A stretch of 64,000 bases of DNA from an uncultured Mucilaginibacter sp. (lineage in GTDB: Bacteria; Bacteroidota; Bacteroidia; Sphingobacteriales; Sphingobacteriaceae), in contig NZ_CAJYGQ010000007.1 in the NCBI RefSeq assembly GCF_913773635.1, positions 124,001 to 188,000 of the forward strand. Direction: 5' to 3'. The notes under the pieces are model-generated. The model worked only from the letters and a program-made list of their open reading frames with translations. It did not search any database and was not told where the DNA came from. Shown here one piece after another: positions 1 to 8,832 of the stretch; position 1 is the first letter of the stretch, and each line of letters starts with the position of its first letter. The position numbers were made by a program, and so were the translations under genes.

Positions 1-326
1 AATCTGTTTTCCGTTTTGATCCGGGAGAGCGTGATTTGGAAGAACTGGAGTTTGAACTAATCGACGCAGGCTTGGAAGAACTATTTGTGGAAACCGATGA
101 AGAAGGAAAAGACGTTGCCGTAATTCACGCTGCTTACGAAGATTTTGGCAAAATGCAGAAGACTTTGGAAGGTTTAGGTATTGAACTAAAATCGGCTAAG
201 TTGGAGCGTATTTCGTTATCAACTACTGAAATTAGCGAAGAAGCCGCTGCCGACGTACTTAAGCTTATTGACAAGCTGGAGGAAGACGACGACGTGCAGG
301 CGGTTTATCATAATATGGCGGAGTAA
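1..326 (+). CDS. yebC: YebC/PmpR-family regulator, C-terminal part (gene starts before the window)
   Basis: This is the 3' end of a YebC/PmpR-type DNA-binding regulatory protein. The reading frame is open from base 3 and stops at 324-326. The acidic C-terminal domain is recognisable from FELIDAGLEEL, an IEL...AKLERIS segment and the closing LEEDDDVQAVYHN, the usual end of the family. A TTG at 36 lies inside the domain and is not the real start, because the upstream codons (SVFRFDPGERD) continue the family sequence. YebC proteins act as transcription regulators and, in recent work, as factors that relieve ribosome stalling. Only about 107 residues are present, so domains 1 and 2 cannot be judged. 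No partner gene is visible. Confidence 0.9.
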   Translation, partial: SVFRFDPGERDLEELEFELIDAGLEELFVETDEEGKDVAVIHAAYEDFGKMQKTLEGLGIELKSAKLERISLSTTEISEEAAADVLKLIDKLEEDDDVQAVYHNMAE

Positions 327-394
327 GCTTGTTAGAGTCAGGAATCAAGAGTACAGATTCAAGACTTTTAACTCCAGCTTTGCTTCTCCCCTAA

Positions 395-477
395 TGTCAT
401 TTCGAACAATAGGGAGAAATCTTTTCGAGTTTACAAACTGATCGCTTCGAAAAGATTTCTCGTTCCTCGAAATGACA
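395..477. repeat. Long palindromic interspersed repeat, copy 1
   Basis: This 83-bp element folds on itself almost completely. The outer arms TGTCATTTCGA (395-405) and TCGAAATGACA (467-477) are perfect complements. Inner arms GAGAAATCTTTTCGA (414-428) and TCGAAAAGATTTCTC (447-461) are also perfect. The same outer and inner words recur at 61883-61965. It lies between yebC and the next gene and fills most of the 209-bp gap 327-535. The transcript of either strand would form a long hairpin. Confidence 0.85.
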
Positions 478-535
478 TAAGTTGGAAGTCAAGAAAAATC
501 CGAAATCGAACATCCGAATTCCGAAATCTTCATCT

Positions 536-1807
536 ATGTTATTCGAAGAGTTTTTTAAAAAGAAGAAAATAAATCTTGCTACCCTTGAACAAGGGCAGCC
601 GGACTTGTTTTTGGAATTTAAAGAACACTATGCACAGATGGGCGAGAAAAGCTTTGACCATACTAAAAAGTACTGGTTTAATAAGTTACGCCATGAGTAC
701 CCATTACCGGTAGAGGTTAAGGAAGAGAAAGTTCGCCTTGAAAACCCCATTGCCGAACAAACCGTGGCCGATGCTTTAACCGAGCCAACACCGCAGGGTG
801 AACCTGCTAAATTAGGTTTTAAGCCCAAGTTTAAAGCAGGCGCAACACCGGCAACCAAACCTGCCGAAAGCGAACCTGCACCACAAGCTGCTGATAACAT
901 AAGTAAGCAGAACCCAACCGAAGCTCCTCAAACCCAACAACCTAGTGCCGAACCTGCAAAAATGGGCTTTAAGCCTCGTTTCAAAGCAGGGGTCACTAAA
1001 CCTGCAGAAGATGCCTTAGCAGCCCCAGAAGCAGCAAATAACACAAATGCACTACCAACGGAACAACCTGCTAAATTAGGCTTTAAGCCAAGATTTAAGG
1101 CTGGTGCTACCGGCAAACCGGCTGAAGAAAACACTAACCCTGCGGAACCATTAACCGAAGGTAATAGTGCTATCCGGGATGATAAATCTGTAAATGAAAA
1201 TGCTTCGGTAGATGCAACTACAGATGTGCCTGCAAGCTCGACTTCCAAACCTGGCTTTAAACCACGCTTTAAAGCTGGCGTAACTACAAGTAAGCCTGTT
1301 GAGGAAAAGCCTGTTGATATTGCGCCTGAAAACTCAACAGCTGACACCAAAGATAAGCCTGCTATTGACGTAGCAACGGAGTCAGTAGAGCAAACGGCAA
1401 CGGCAAAATTAGGTTTTAAGCCGCGTTTTAAGGCTGGCGTAACTACTACCAAACCAGCAGAAGAAAGGCCGATTGAGCCCGTATCAGAAAGTAGCAAGGA
1501 AACAAAGGAAGAGGCTTCAACAGAAGCGTCATCAAACGAAGAAGAAAAACCGGAAGCACCTGCTGCACCTAAATTAGGTTTTAAGCCACGGTTTAAGGCC
1601 GGCCTAACTACCACCAAACTGGCGCCATCTGAAGAAGAGAAAGCAGAAGAAACTGCTCAACCCACTGAAGCAGTAACTCCAGCACCTGAAGCGGAAGAAG
1701 GCCCTGCTCCTGCGCCAATCACACCATCCGTAAAGCAGCCATATAAGCCGCGCTTTAATCCAAACATGATGAAGCCTAAACCACCTGCAGAAGGCGAAAA
1801 TGAATAG
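536..1807 (+). CDS. Disordered repeat protein with seven KLGFKPRFKAG-type motifs
   Basis: I do not recognise a named family. The first 70 residues look folded and charged (FEEFFKKKKINLATLEQG, then a YWFNKLRHEYPLP segment). The rest is a low-complexity Pro/Ala/Glu/Thr chain carrying six copies of a GFKP(R/K)FKAG motif, starting near residues 92, 142, 180, 238, 291 and 346. A seventh, degenerate copy (PYKPRFNP) lies near residue 400. The motifs are basic and the linkers acidic. No signal peptide or membrane segment is visible, so it is probably cytoplasmic. A TTG at 482 would add 18 residues, but the ATG at 536 begins the conserved-looking part and is preferred. The opposite strand is also open over much of the repeat region, which follows from the composition. 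Short linear motifs on a disordered chain suggest multivalent binding, but that is inference. Confidence 0.75.
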   Translation: MLFEEFFKKKKINLATLEQGQPDLFLEFKEHYAQMGEKSFDHTKKYWFNKLRHEYPLPVEVKEEKVRLENPIAEQTVADALTEPTPQGEPAKLGFKPKFKAGATPATKPAESEPAPQAADNISKQNPTEAPQTQQPSAEPAKMGFKPRFKAGVTKPAEDALAAPEAANNTNALPTEQPAKLGFKPRFKAGATGKPAEENTNPAEPLTEGNSAIRDDKSVNENASVDATTDVPASSTSKPGFKPRFKAGVTTSKPVEEKPVDIAPENSTADTKDKPAIDVATESVEQTATAKLGFKPRFKAGVTTTKPAEERPIEPVSESSKETKEEASTEASSNEEEKPEAPAAPKLGFKPRFKAGLTTTKLAPSEEEKAEETAQPTEAVTPAPEAEEGPAPAPITPSVKQPYKPRFNPNMMKPKPPAEGENE

Positions 1808-1810
1808 TTA

Positions 1811-2395
1811 TTATTTTACGGTAATAGCTGCCTTAACCAAATAAGGCAAAATTTCTTTTTGGAAGGATACGAAATTCTTGCGTACATCAGCGTCACTTAC
1901 CGAAGTAAAGGCAAAGCTGAATACTATATTTTTACTGCACTTAATTAAAAACCTGATGCGCTGCTGGTAACTGTCATGCTTACGCATACCTGTAAGGCGC
2001 ATAAATGAACTCACCAAAAGATCCTCTAACTCGTTAGACAGGTTACGCAAAAACTCCTGGGAGTTAGTCGACTCACGGATGAAGTCCCAGCCTATAAATT
2101 CATTACACACCGTGTAAGATAAACGGCAGGTTTTCATGATGAGGTTAGTAAGGTGTGTTTCCTCATCCATATCGGGCGTATCGGTATGAATAAGTTCATC
2201 CACACTCACCTGTATGTAATCCATTAGCAGTGAGTGCAAAATGGCCTCCTTGCTTTCAAAATACTTATAAATGGTTGCCTTGGCTATTTTAGTTCTCTTG
2301 GCAATTTCATTAACACTGGTTTTATGGTAGCCAAACTTGCGGAACAGCTCCTGGGCCGAACGCTTTATGCTTTCTCTTATTTTATCGGCTTCCAT
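1811..2395 (-). CDS. TetR/AcrR-family transcriptional regulator
   Basis: A 194-residue protein with an N-terminal TetR helix-turn-helix (about residues 8-52: AQELFRKFGYHKTSVNEIA followed by KATIYKYFESKEAIL) and a helical ligand-binding half that matches no specific subfamily I can name. It probably represses a nearby or distant gene and responds to a small molecule. It is the last gene of a tight minus-strand run: its ATG lies 3 bp after the stop of the lipoprotein gene, which itself follows pheS by 3 bp. It is therefore most likely co-transcribed with pheS, an unusual place for a TetR gene. Its target cannot be inferred from context. The convergent repeat-protein gene ends 3 bp away. Confidence 0.88.
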   Translation of the reverse strand: MEADKIRESIKRSAQELFRKFGYHKTSVNEIAKRTKIAKATIYKYFESKEAILHSLLMDYIQVSVDELIHTDTPDMDEETHLTNLIMKTCRLSYTVCNEFIGWDFIRESTNSQEFLRNLSNELEDLLVSSFMRLTGMRKHDSYQQRIRFLIKCSKNIVFSFAFTSVSDADVRKNFVSFQKEILPYLVKAAITVK

Positions 2396-2398
2396 GTA

Positions 2399-2812
2399 TC
2401 AATTATACACAAATATGCTAATATTATTAACTGACACACTGTAGGTGCGCAGTGAGCGTGTTGCCGGTGCCTTAACCGGCGAACCATCACTCAATAAAAA
2501 TTTTGAACCGCTGCATGGATCAGTAGCGGTAAGGCCGGTATCATCAATGGTTACGGCGCAGCGCCTTTCAGGCTGATAGCTGCTGCAGCGGTCAAACGCA
2601 ACATAGCTGCTGGCTGAGGCCCTGTAAATGATAATACCCGATACGCCACCCGGAACGGTTACTGAGCCGCCTATTGCATTCAAGCGGCTTAAGCGTGGGT
2701 CGGTAAGTGGTGCCTGATAGTTAACCGCAACACTGGGTATATAGCTTTGATCTTGTTTACCACATGCGGTAAGTGCTATTATAAAACCTATCAGGCAAAC
2801 CAGTTTCCTCAT
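2399..2812 (-). CDS. Small lipoprotein with a Rieske-like domain lacking the His ligands
   Basis: A 137-residue predicted lipoprotein (lipobox LTAC, lipidated Cys17). The mature part has the layout of small Rieske-type [2Fe-2S] lipoproteins of Bacteroidota: YVAFDRC (Cys76), RRCAV (Cys85), then DPCSGSKF (Cys100) followed by LSDGSPVKAPATRSLRTY. A functional Rieske centre needs CxH and CxxH pairs. Here no histidine is present at either site, so an iron-sulphur cluster of the Rieske kind is unlikely. The fold assignment rests on the GSKF...DG.PVK.PATR.LRTY pattern and is family knowledge. It sits between pheS and a TetR gene in one tight operon. The function is unknown; a structural, disulphide-stabilised or altered-metal role is possible. 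Confidence 0.75.
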   Translation of the reverse strand: MRKLVCLIGFIIALTACGKQDQSYIPSVAVNYQAPLTDPRLSRLNAIGGSVTVPGGVSGIIIYRASASSYVAFDRCSSYQPERRCAVTIDDTGLTATDPCSGSKFLLSDGSPVKAPATRSLRTYSVSVNNISIFVYN

Positions 2813-2815
2813 TAA

Positions 2816-3850
2816 TTACACAATTTCGGTTTTGAATTGCTTTAAGAAGCGTACGTCGTTTTCCGAGAATAAACGTAAGTCGCGTATTACGTATTTAAGG
2901 TTGGTAATACGTTCAATACCCATACCAAAGGCAAAACCGGTGTACTTTTTGCTATCAATGCCACAGTTTTCAAGTACGTTAGGGTCAACCATACCGCAAC
3001 CTAAAATTTCAACCCAGCCGCTATGTTTACACATATTACAGCCGGCACCTTTACAAATGGTGCATGATATATCCATTTCGGCCGATGGCTCGGTGAACGG
3101 GAAGTATGACGGACGGAAACGCACCTTGGTACCTTCGCCATAAAGTTCCTGCACAAAGTGGAAAAGCGTTTGCTTCAAGTCGGCAAATGACACATTTTCA
3201 TCAACATATAAACCCTCTACCTGGTGAAAAAAGCAATGTGCACGTGCTGAAATAGCCTCATTACGGTATACGCGACCCGGCATAATAGCGCGGAATGGCG
3301 GTTTGCCGTTTTCCATCATGCGTACCTGCACTGATGAAGTGTGTGTACGCAGGGCAATGCTATCCTGACCACCATCTTTAGTAATAAAGAAAGTATCCTG
3401 CATATCACGAGCAGGGTGCTCTTCGGGGAAGTTAAGCGCAGAAAAATTATGCCAGTCATTTTCTATTTCAGGTCCTTCGGCTACAACAAAGCCTAAGCGT
3501 TTGAAAATGTCAATAATTTCATTGCGAACCAGCGATAAGGGATGGCGTGAGCCAACAGCAAAACCTTCGCCAGGCAAAGTCAAATCCTGCTGATTGGTGC
3601 TTGTAGTAAGCTGCGAGTCAAATTGCTCTTTGAGCTCCTGGTGCTTTGCTTCAGTTAATTGCTTAAACTGGTTAAGCACTTTACCCAAGGTACGCTTCTC
3701 TTCGGGCGTAGTGCTTTTAAACTGCTCAAAAAGGTCTTTAATTAAACCTTTGGTGCCTAAAAACTTTATACGGAAAGCTTCCAATTCCTCGGCGTTAGCC
3801 GGTGAAAATGCATCAACTTCCGCGGTATATTTATCAATTAATTCCTGCAT
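2816..3850 (-). CDS. pheS: Phenylalanine-tRNA ligase alpha subunit
   Basis: PheS forms the catalytic subunit of the (alpha-beta)2 enzyme that charges tRNA-Phe. At 344 residues it has the normal length. It has an N-terminal coiled coil (1-90), class II motif 2 (FRAIMPGRVYRNEAISARAH) and motif 3 (GFAFGMGIERITNLKY). Near residues 260-276 there is a four-cysteine stretch (CTICKGAGCNMCKHSGW) just before EILGCGMVDPN. Such a zinc-ribbon-like insert occurs in many bacterial PheS but not in the E. coli enzyme. pheT is not in the window, so the subunits are unlinked here. It is the first gene of an operon with the Rieske-like lipoprotein and the TetR regulator. A -7 element (TATCTTTG) lies 20 bp before the ATG. 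Confidence 0.97.
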   Translation of the reverse strand: MQELIDKYTAEVDAFSPANAEELEAFRIKFLGTKGLIKDLFEQFKSTTPEEKRTLGKVLNQFKQLTEAKHQELKEQFDSQLTTSTNQQDLTLPGEGFAVGSRHPLSLVRNEIIDIFKRLGFVVAEGPEIENDWHNFSALNFPEEHPARDMQDTFFITKDGGQDSIALRTHTSSVQVRMMENGKPPFRAIMPGRVYRNEAISARAHCFFHQVEGLYVDENVSFADLKQTLFHFVQELYGEGTKVRFRPSYFPFTEPSAEMDISCTICKGAGCNMCKHSGWVEILGCGMVDPNVLENCGIDSKKYTGFAFGMGIERITNLKYVIRDLRLFSENDVRFLKQFKTEIV

Positions 3851-3869
3851 TATAGTTAGCCTTACCTGG

Positions 3870-3877
3870 CAAAGATA
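3870..3877 (-). promoter_or_regulatory. Candidate -7 element of the pheS promoter
   Basis: On the minus strand this reads TATCTTTG, an exact match to the Bacteroidota -7 consensus TAnnTTTG, ending 20 bp before the pheS start codon. No clear TTTG -33 box is found 19-21 bp further upstream, so only half of the promoter is supported. Confidence 0.5.
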
Positions 3878-3892
3878 CGTCTTTTAAAAGCT

Positions 3893-5083
3893 TTATTTAA
3901 TTACCCCCAATTCCTTACCCACTTTGGTAAATGCTGCAATAGCTTTATCCAAATGCTCCTGCTCATGGCCTGCCGAAATTTGTACGCGGATACGTGCTTT
4001 GCCCTGTGGTACTACAGGGTAATAAAAACCTATTACGTAAATACCTTCTTCGAGCATACGGGCAGCAAATTGCTGCGATAGTTTGGCATCGTATAGCATA
4101 ACCGGCACAATTGGATGCACGCCCGGTTTAATGTCAAAGCCCGCTTCGGTCATTTTTTGGCGGAAGTATTGGGTATTTGTCTCCAACTTATCGCGCAGGG
4201 TCGTAGCTTCGCTCAGCATGTTTAACACCGTGATTGATGCGCCTGCAATTGATGGAGCCAAGGTATTTGAGAACAAATACGGGCGCGATCGCTGGCGCAG
4301 CATATCAATAATTTCTTTACGGCCTGATGTAAAACCGCCCGATGCACCGCCTAATGCCTTGCCCAAAGTACCTGTGATAATATCAATACGATCCATTACG
4401 TTGTGGTGCTCATGGGTACCACGGCCGGTTTTACCCATAAAACCAGAGCAATGGCTTTCATCGATCATTACCAGGGCGTTGTATTTATCGGCCAGATCGC
4501 AAATTTTATCTAACTGCGCAATGGTCCCATCCATACTGAATGCCCCGTCGGTTACAATTATGCGATGGCGTAATTGCTGGGTTGCTTTAAGTTTTTCTTC
4601 CAAATCGGCCATGTCATCGTGTTTGTAACGATGCCGCTGCGCTTTGCATAAACGTATACCATCAATGATTGATGCATGGTTCAGTTCATCTGATATAATG
4701 GCATCCTGATCGTTAAACAATGGCTCAAAAACTCCGCCGTTGGCATCAAAAGCAGCAGCGTAAAGGATGGTGTCTTCCGTTCCTAAAAATTCTGAAAGTT
4801 TTGCTTCCAGCTCTTTATGTACATCCTGCGTACCGCAAATAAAACGTACAGATGACAAGCCATAGCCATGATCATCAATTGCTTTTTTTGCTGCCTCAAT
4901 TACTTTTGGGTGTGATGACAGGCCAAGATAATTGTTAGCACAAAAGTTTATAACCTCCTGTCCGCCCAGTACCTTTATATCGGCAGCCTGAGGAGAGGTA
5001 ATAATACGCTCTTTTTTATATAGTCCGGCCTTTTCAATCTCGGCCAATTCCTGCTCTAAAACCGGTTTCAGGGTATTATACAT
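3893..5083 (-). CDS. kbl: Glycine C-acetyltransferase (2-amino-3-ketobutyrate CoA ligase)
   Basis: A PLP-dependent alpha-oxoamine synthase of 396 residues that converts 2-amino-3-ketobutyrate and CoA to glycine and acetyl-CoA in threonine breakdown. Visible hallmarks are [14 protein letters not shown] near the N-terminus, [18 protein letters not shown], and the PLP-lysine segment [13 protein letters not shown] near residue 241. Close relatives (KAS-like BioF, HemA, serine palmitoyltransferase) share this fold. The length and N-terminus match Kbl best. The usual partner, threonine dehydrogenase, is not adjacent. The gene appears monocistronic, with a TAACTTTG -7 box 20 bp upstream. Confidence 0.93.
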   Translation of the reverse strand: MYNTLKPVLEQELAEIEKAGLYKKERIITSPQAADIKVLGGQEVINFCANNYLGLSSHPKVIEAAKKAIDDHGYGLSSVRFICGTQDVHKELEAKLSEFLGTEDTILYAAAFDANGGVFEPLFNDQDAIISDELNHASIIDGIRLCKAQRHRYKHDDMADLEEKLKATQQLRHRIIVTDGAFSMDGTIAQLDKICDLADKYNALVMIDESHCSGFMGKTGRGTHEHHNVMDRIDIITGTLGKALGGASGGFTSGRKEIIDMLRQRSRPYLFSNTLAPSIAGASITVLNMLSEATTLRDKLETNTQYFRQKMTEAGFDIKPGVHPIVPVMLYDAKLSQQFAARMLEEGIYVIGFYYPVVPQGKARIRVQISAGHEQEHLDKAIAAFTKVGKELGVIK

Positions 5084-5103
5084 GGGTGTGAGTTTTTAAA
5101 ATA

Positions 5104-5111
5104 CAAAGTTA
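5104..5111 (-). promoter_or_regulatory. Candidate -7 element of the kbl promoter
   Basis: The minus strand reads TAACTTTG, an exact TAnnTTTG match, 20 bp before the kbl ATG. The expected TTTG 19-21 bp further upstream is not present, so confidence is moderate. Confidence 0.5.
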
Positions 5112-5213
5112 CGCATTAATGATTTATTACTGCTAACCGGCACTCATTAGAAATTAATTAGCTCAAAAACAAACATTTTCAACATAAAAGATATATACAT
5201 AAATATCTGATTC

Positions 5214-7721
5214 ATGAAAGCACCTTTATTATTCGCCTTTTTTATTGCCGCTACGCTGCAGGTATGTGCTCAAACCTACCGTTTGTCGGGCAAAATTGTT
5301 GATGAAAAGAGAAACCCTGTCTCTTTTGCATCGGTTTATATACGCAATACCACTTACGGCACTACAGCCAACGAAGATGGGGTTTACGAGTTCAAGCTTA
5401 CTCCGGGCACATACAATGTCGTGTTCAGATACGTGGGCAATTTGGAAAGAACCGAAAAAATCACAGTATCCAATCATGACGAGGAGCTGAACATGACTCT
5501 TGCTAATGAGCCATTTGCATTGCAGGCCGAAACCGGTACCGGAGACGAAAAGGATGCAGGTGACGACATTATCAGCAAAGTAATCGATAAACGCGAGTAT
5601 TATTTAAAGCAGGTTAATGAGTACTCGTGCGTAGTTTTTGTAAAGGGCGTACAACGCCTTACCAAAGCCCCGCAAAACCTTATGACCCGTGATGTAAGGC
5701 GCATGCTGCAACTCGATGTAAACGGCAGAGGCATTTTGTACCAGTCAGAATCTCTTTCAAAATACAATTTCAAAAACCCCGACTATGTGAAAGAGGAAAT
5801 GATTGCCTCAAAAACAGCCGGACAAAATACCGCTTTCAGCTATAATAAAGCATCTGACCTGCAGGTTAATTTTTACAAAAACAACTTTGATATTGAGGGC
5901 CTAAGCGGCCGTGCGTTTGTATCGCCGTTTGCATCAAATGCACAACGCTTTTATAACTATAAGCTAGTGGGCCGTTCGGTAAAAAGCGGCCGGCGTATAG
6001 CCAAAATACAGGTAATTCCGAAACGTAAAAACGAAGCTGTTTACCAGGGAAACGTTTATGTAGTAGAGGGGGACTGGCGCATATACGGCGTTGACCTAAA
6101 CTTGACTAAAGAGCAGGCCAATATTAACCTGGTTGATACCTTGAACATTAGCCAGCAGTATATTCCAATAAATGACAGTGTTTGGCTGCCAACATCTACC
6201 TTGTTTGATTTTCATGGCGATGTACTTGGCTTTAAATTCAAAGGATATTATTTAGCCATTTACAATAATTACAACGTAAACCCAAGCTTCCCTAAAGGAT
6301 TCTTTAACGGCGAAGTTATGCGTGTTGATACGCAGGCAAGTGCTAAAAATGGCCGCTACTGGGCAAACAACAGGCCTGTTCCGTTAACCACACTTGAAGA
6401 GCGTGATTACAAGAAAAAGGACAGCATATTTGCTATTCAAAATACGCCTGAATACCTCGACTCATTAAATAAGAGCCGTAACGGCTTCAGCCCGTTGAGC
6501 TATCTGATATTCGGATATCAGAACTATAACCGCGAAAAGCGGCAATCATGGTACCTTGAGCCATTTTTACAAACTGTGTTTTATAATACGGTTGAGGGTT
6601 GGGGTATAAACGCCAAAGTTCATTATATAAAAGGCTTTGATAACGGACAATCGTTTAGCGTTACGCCCGAATTGAGGTATGGCTTTGCCGCAAAAATGTT
6701 TAATGCCAATGTTGGCTTTACGTACAATTATAACCCTTCCACCCAGTCGGTACTATCGGCAAGGTTTGGTAGCGATGTTCTTGATTTAAATAATGCAGGC
6801 ACAAGGTCGCTGTTGTTTAATACGCTTAGCTCTTTACTGTATGAGAACAACTACATCAAACTTTACCGTACACATTTTGGCGTAGTTGCGTGGCAACATG
6901 AGCTAACAAACGGGCTATTGCTGAACACGCAGGTGTCATATGCCGAGCGCCAGCAATTGTACAACACATCTTTTAACCATATTTTTGATAACAAGAACAA
7001 GCAATATACGGCCAATAACCCGTTAGCTAATCCGCCAACGGTTGAGTCAATGCTGTTCCCGACAAACCAGGCACTTACTGCCAAGGCCTCATTAACCTAC
7101 ACCTTCAGACAGCAATACGTAGTAAGGCCCGATGGAAAGTACTTCGAGCCATCATTATATCCAAAAGTAAGGCTTAATTACCGCAAGGGCATCAATGGTG
7201 TGCTGGGGTCAGACGTAAACTATGATTTTGCATCATTGGACGTGTTTGACGACCGCATGAAAATAGGACTTATAGGTTTCTCTGCCTTCAAAATAACAGC
7301 CGGTACATTCCTTAACCGCAAGAGCTTATATTTTATGGATTACAACCACTTCTTTGGTAACCAGGGAACAACGTTTAATCCAACTATAGGCAGCTTCCAT
7401 TTTCTTCCTTTTTATGAGTTTAGTACTAACCGCTCATTTATTGAGGCACATTATGAACATAATTTTGCGGGCAACTTCCTGAGTAAAATACCATTGGTAC
7501 GTAAGCTTAAACTGGAAGAACTGATAGGTGTAAATTATCTTGCCCAGGGTAAAAACAGCACTCCAATAAGTAACACCGGCCTTATGCAGCCTGTAAAAGG
7601 AAGCTATACCGAAGCTTATATTGGCATACAACGCTTCATATTCAGAGTTGATTACGGTATAGCATTCGACGGAAACCGCAAGGCTATACAGGGCATTCGA
7701 ATATTTTACGGTATCAGATAA
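5214..7721 (+). CDS. DUF5686/carboxypeptidase-regulatory-like outer-membrane protein
   Basis: An 835-residue exported protein. A Sec signal peptide ends near residue 19 (LQVCAQ). Residues about 22-105 form a carboxypeptidase-regulatory-like beta-sandwich (LSGKIVDEKRNPVSFASVYI, then TTANEDGVYEFKL). The remainder is the DUF5686 region, with many alternating aromatic beta-strands in the last 400 residues, as in an outer-membrane barrel. It closes on a strand ending in IRIFYGIR. Proteins of this type are widespread in Bacteroidota outer membranes. They resemble TonB-dependent proteins in the N-terminal domain but lack a plug with TonB box. Function is not established. It is divergent from kbl and followed by trhO, with no evident link to either. 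Confidence 0.85.
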   Translation: MKAPLLFAFFIAATLQVCAQTYRLSGKIVDEKRNPVSFASVYIRNTTYGTTANEDGVYEFKLTPGTYNVVFRYVGNLERTEKITVSNHDEELNMTLANEPFALQAETGTGDEKDAGDDIISKVIDKREYYLKQVNEYSCVVFVKGVQRLTKAPQNLMTRDVRRMLQLDVNGRGILYQSESLSKYNFKNPDYVKEEMIASKTAGQNTAFSYNKASDLQVNFYKNNFDIEGLSGRAFVSPFASNAQRFYNYKLVGRSVKSGRRIAKIQVIPKRKNEAVYQGNVYVVEGDWRIYGVDLNLTKEQANINLVDTLNISQQYIPINDSVWLPTSTLFDFHGDVLGFKFKGYYLAIYNNYNVNPSFPKGFFNGEVMRVDTQASAKNGRYWANNRPVPLTTLEERDYKKKDSIFAIQNTPEYLDSLNKSRNGFSPLSYLIFGYQNYNREKRQSWYLEPFLQTVFYNTVEGWGINAKVHYIKGFDNGQSFSVTPELRYGFAAKMFNANVGFTYNYNPSTQSVLSARFGSDVLDLNNAGTRSLLFNTLSSLLYENNYIKLYRTHFGVVAWQHELTNGLLLNTQVSYAERQQLYNTSFNHIFDNKNKQYTANNPLANPPTVESMLFPTNQALTAKASLTYTFRQQYVVRPDGKYFEPSLYPKVRLNYRKGINGVLGSDVNYDFASLDVFDDRMKIGLIGFSAFKITAGTFLNRKSLYFMDYNHFFGNQGTTFNPTIGSFHFLPFYEFSTNRSFIEAHYEHNFAGNFLSKIPLVRKLKLEELIGVNYLAQGKNSTPISNTGLMQPVKGSYTEAYIGIQRFIFRVDYGIAFDGNRKAIQGIRIFYGIR

Positions 7722-7795
7722 CACAATGTGCAGGTGAGTAGCCGCAATGTGCGTGCTGGTAACAGTTCGCATATATTGCTCATCTGCACATCTAC

Positions 7796-7826
7796 TTGCA
7801 CATCGGCGCTCAAAATATTACCTTTG
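7796..7826 (+). promoter_or_regulatory. trhO promoter
   Basis: TTG at 7796-7798, 20 bp, then TACCTTTG at 7819-7826, an exact -7 element. The element lies 40 bp before the ATG at 7866 and inside an upstream in-frame extension, which argues for 7866 as the true start. Confidence 0.7.
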
Positions 7827-7865
7827 CAGCTCATTAAACGCTGTTTGCAGCAGTATCAATATTTT

Positions 7866-8822
7866 ATGGCAAAGTACAACACCTTACTTTACTATTGTTA
7901 CTCAACAATAGCTGATGCGGAGCAATTTGCTGCCGATCATTTAAAATTTTGTAAAAGCTTAAATTTAACCGGGCGCATCATTGTAGCCGATGAAGGTTTA
8001 AATGGTACCGTTTCGGGTACTCCTGAAGCCTGCAAGGCCTACATGGATGCCATTTACGCCGATGGTAGGTTTAGCGCTACCGAGTTTAAAATTGATGAAG
8101 TAGATGAACCTTCTTTTGTGAAGATGCATGTACGCTACAAATCTGAAATTGTTCACTCAGGCCTGCGCGATCCTAATATCATTGACCCTAAAAAACAAAC
8201 CGGTAAGCATCTGGAGCCTGCTGAGTTTTTAGCAATGAAGGATGACGAGGATGTTATTGTGTTGGATGTACGCTCTAATTATGAGCACTCGGTTGGTCGC
8301 TTTAAAAACGCCGTTACGCTGGATATTGAGAACTTTCGTGATTTCCCCTCAAAAATAAATGAGCTGGCAAAGTATAAGGACAAAAAAATACTTACCTACT
8401 GTACCGGGGGCATTAAGTGCGAAAAAGCTTCGGCTCTTTTGCTGCACGAAGGTTTTGAAAATGTTTACCAATTACACGGTGGCATTATTAAATATGGTAA
8501 AGAAGCTGGGGGCGAAGATTTTGACGGAAAGTGCTATGTTTTTGACAACCGCTTAACGGTTGACGTAAACAGCGTAAATCCAACGGTAGTATCAACCTGT
8601 TATAATTGCGGTAAGGCAACTGATAAAATGATTAACTGTGCTAACCCTGAGTGTAACGAGCACTTTACCCAGTGTGACGAATGCGGCACACAGATGGAAG
8701 GTTGTTGCTCTGCCAGCTGCCAAAGCCATCCGCGTAAAAGGATTTATGACGGTACCGGCTATTATGTTAAAGTTCCGCAGCCTGTTAACGTAACCAAAAA
8801 AAGTAAAATACAGTTAGCTTAA
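7866..8822 (+). CDS. trhO: tRNA uridine(34) hydroxylase, rhodanese-like (TrhO/YceA)
   Basis: TrhO carries out oxygen-dependent hydroxylation of U34 to 5-hydroxyuridine in a set of tRNAs. The 318-residue product has the YceA N-terminal domain (RIIVADEGLNGTVSG), a central rhodanese domain (IVLDVRSNYEHSVGRFKNAV) with the catalytic loop CTGGIKCEKA, and a cysteine-rich C-terminus (CYNCGK, NPECNEHF, CDECGTQMEGCC) that likely binds zinc. An in-frame extension to 7728 exists, but the ATG at 7866 starts the family sequence (MAKYNTLLYYCYS) and follows a clear promoter. A strong terminator follows, so it is probably monocistronic. Confidence 0.95.
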   Translation: MAKYNTLLYYCYSTIADAEQFAADHLKFCKSLNLTGRIIVADEGLNGTVSGTPEACKAYMDAIYADGRFSATEFKIDEVDEPSFVKMHVRYKSEIVHSGLRDPNIIDPKKQTGKHLEPAEFLAMKDDEDVIVLDVRSNYEHSVGRFKNAVTLDIENFRDFPSKINELAKYKDKKILTYCTGGIKCEKASALLLHEGFENVYQLHGGIIKYGKEAGGEDFDGKCYVFDNRLTVDVNSVNPTVVSTCYNCGKATDKMINCANPECNEHFTQCDECGTQMEGCCSASCQSHPRKRIYDGTGYYVKVPQPVNVTKKSKIQLA

Positions 8823-8832
8823 TAACTATACA

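Noticed and set aside
928..1617. Long open frame on the minus strand over the repeat protein gene
   Set aside because: It is the mirror of the GFKPRFKAG repeats and has no recognisable protein features; the plus-strand frame has the coherent domain.
7728..7865. Upstream part of the trhO reading frame
   Set aside because: The promoter lies within it and the family sequence starts at 7866.
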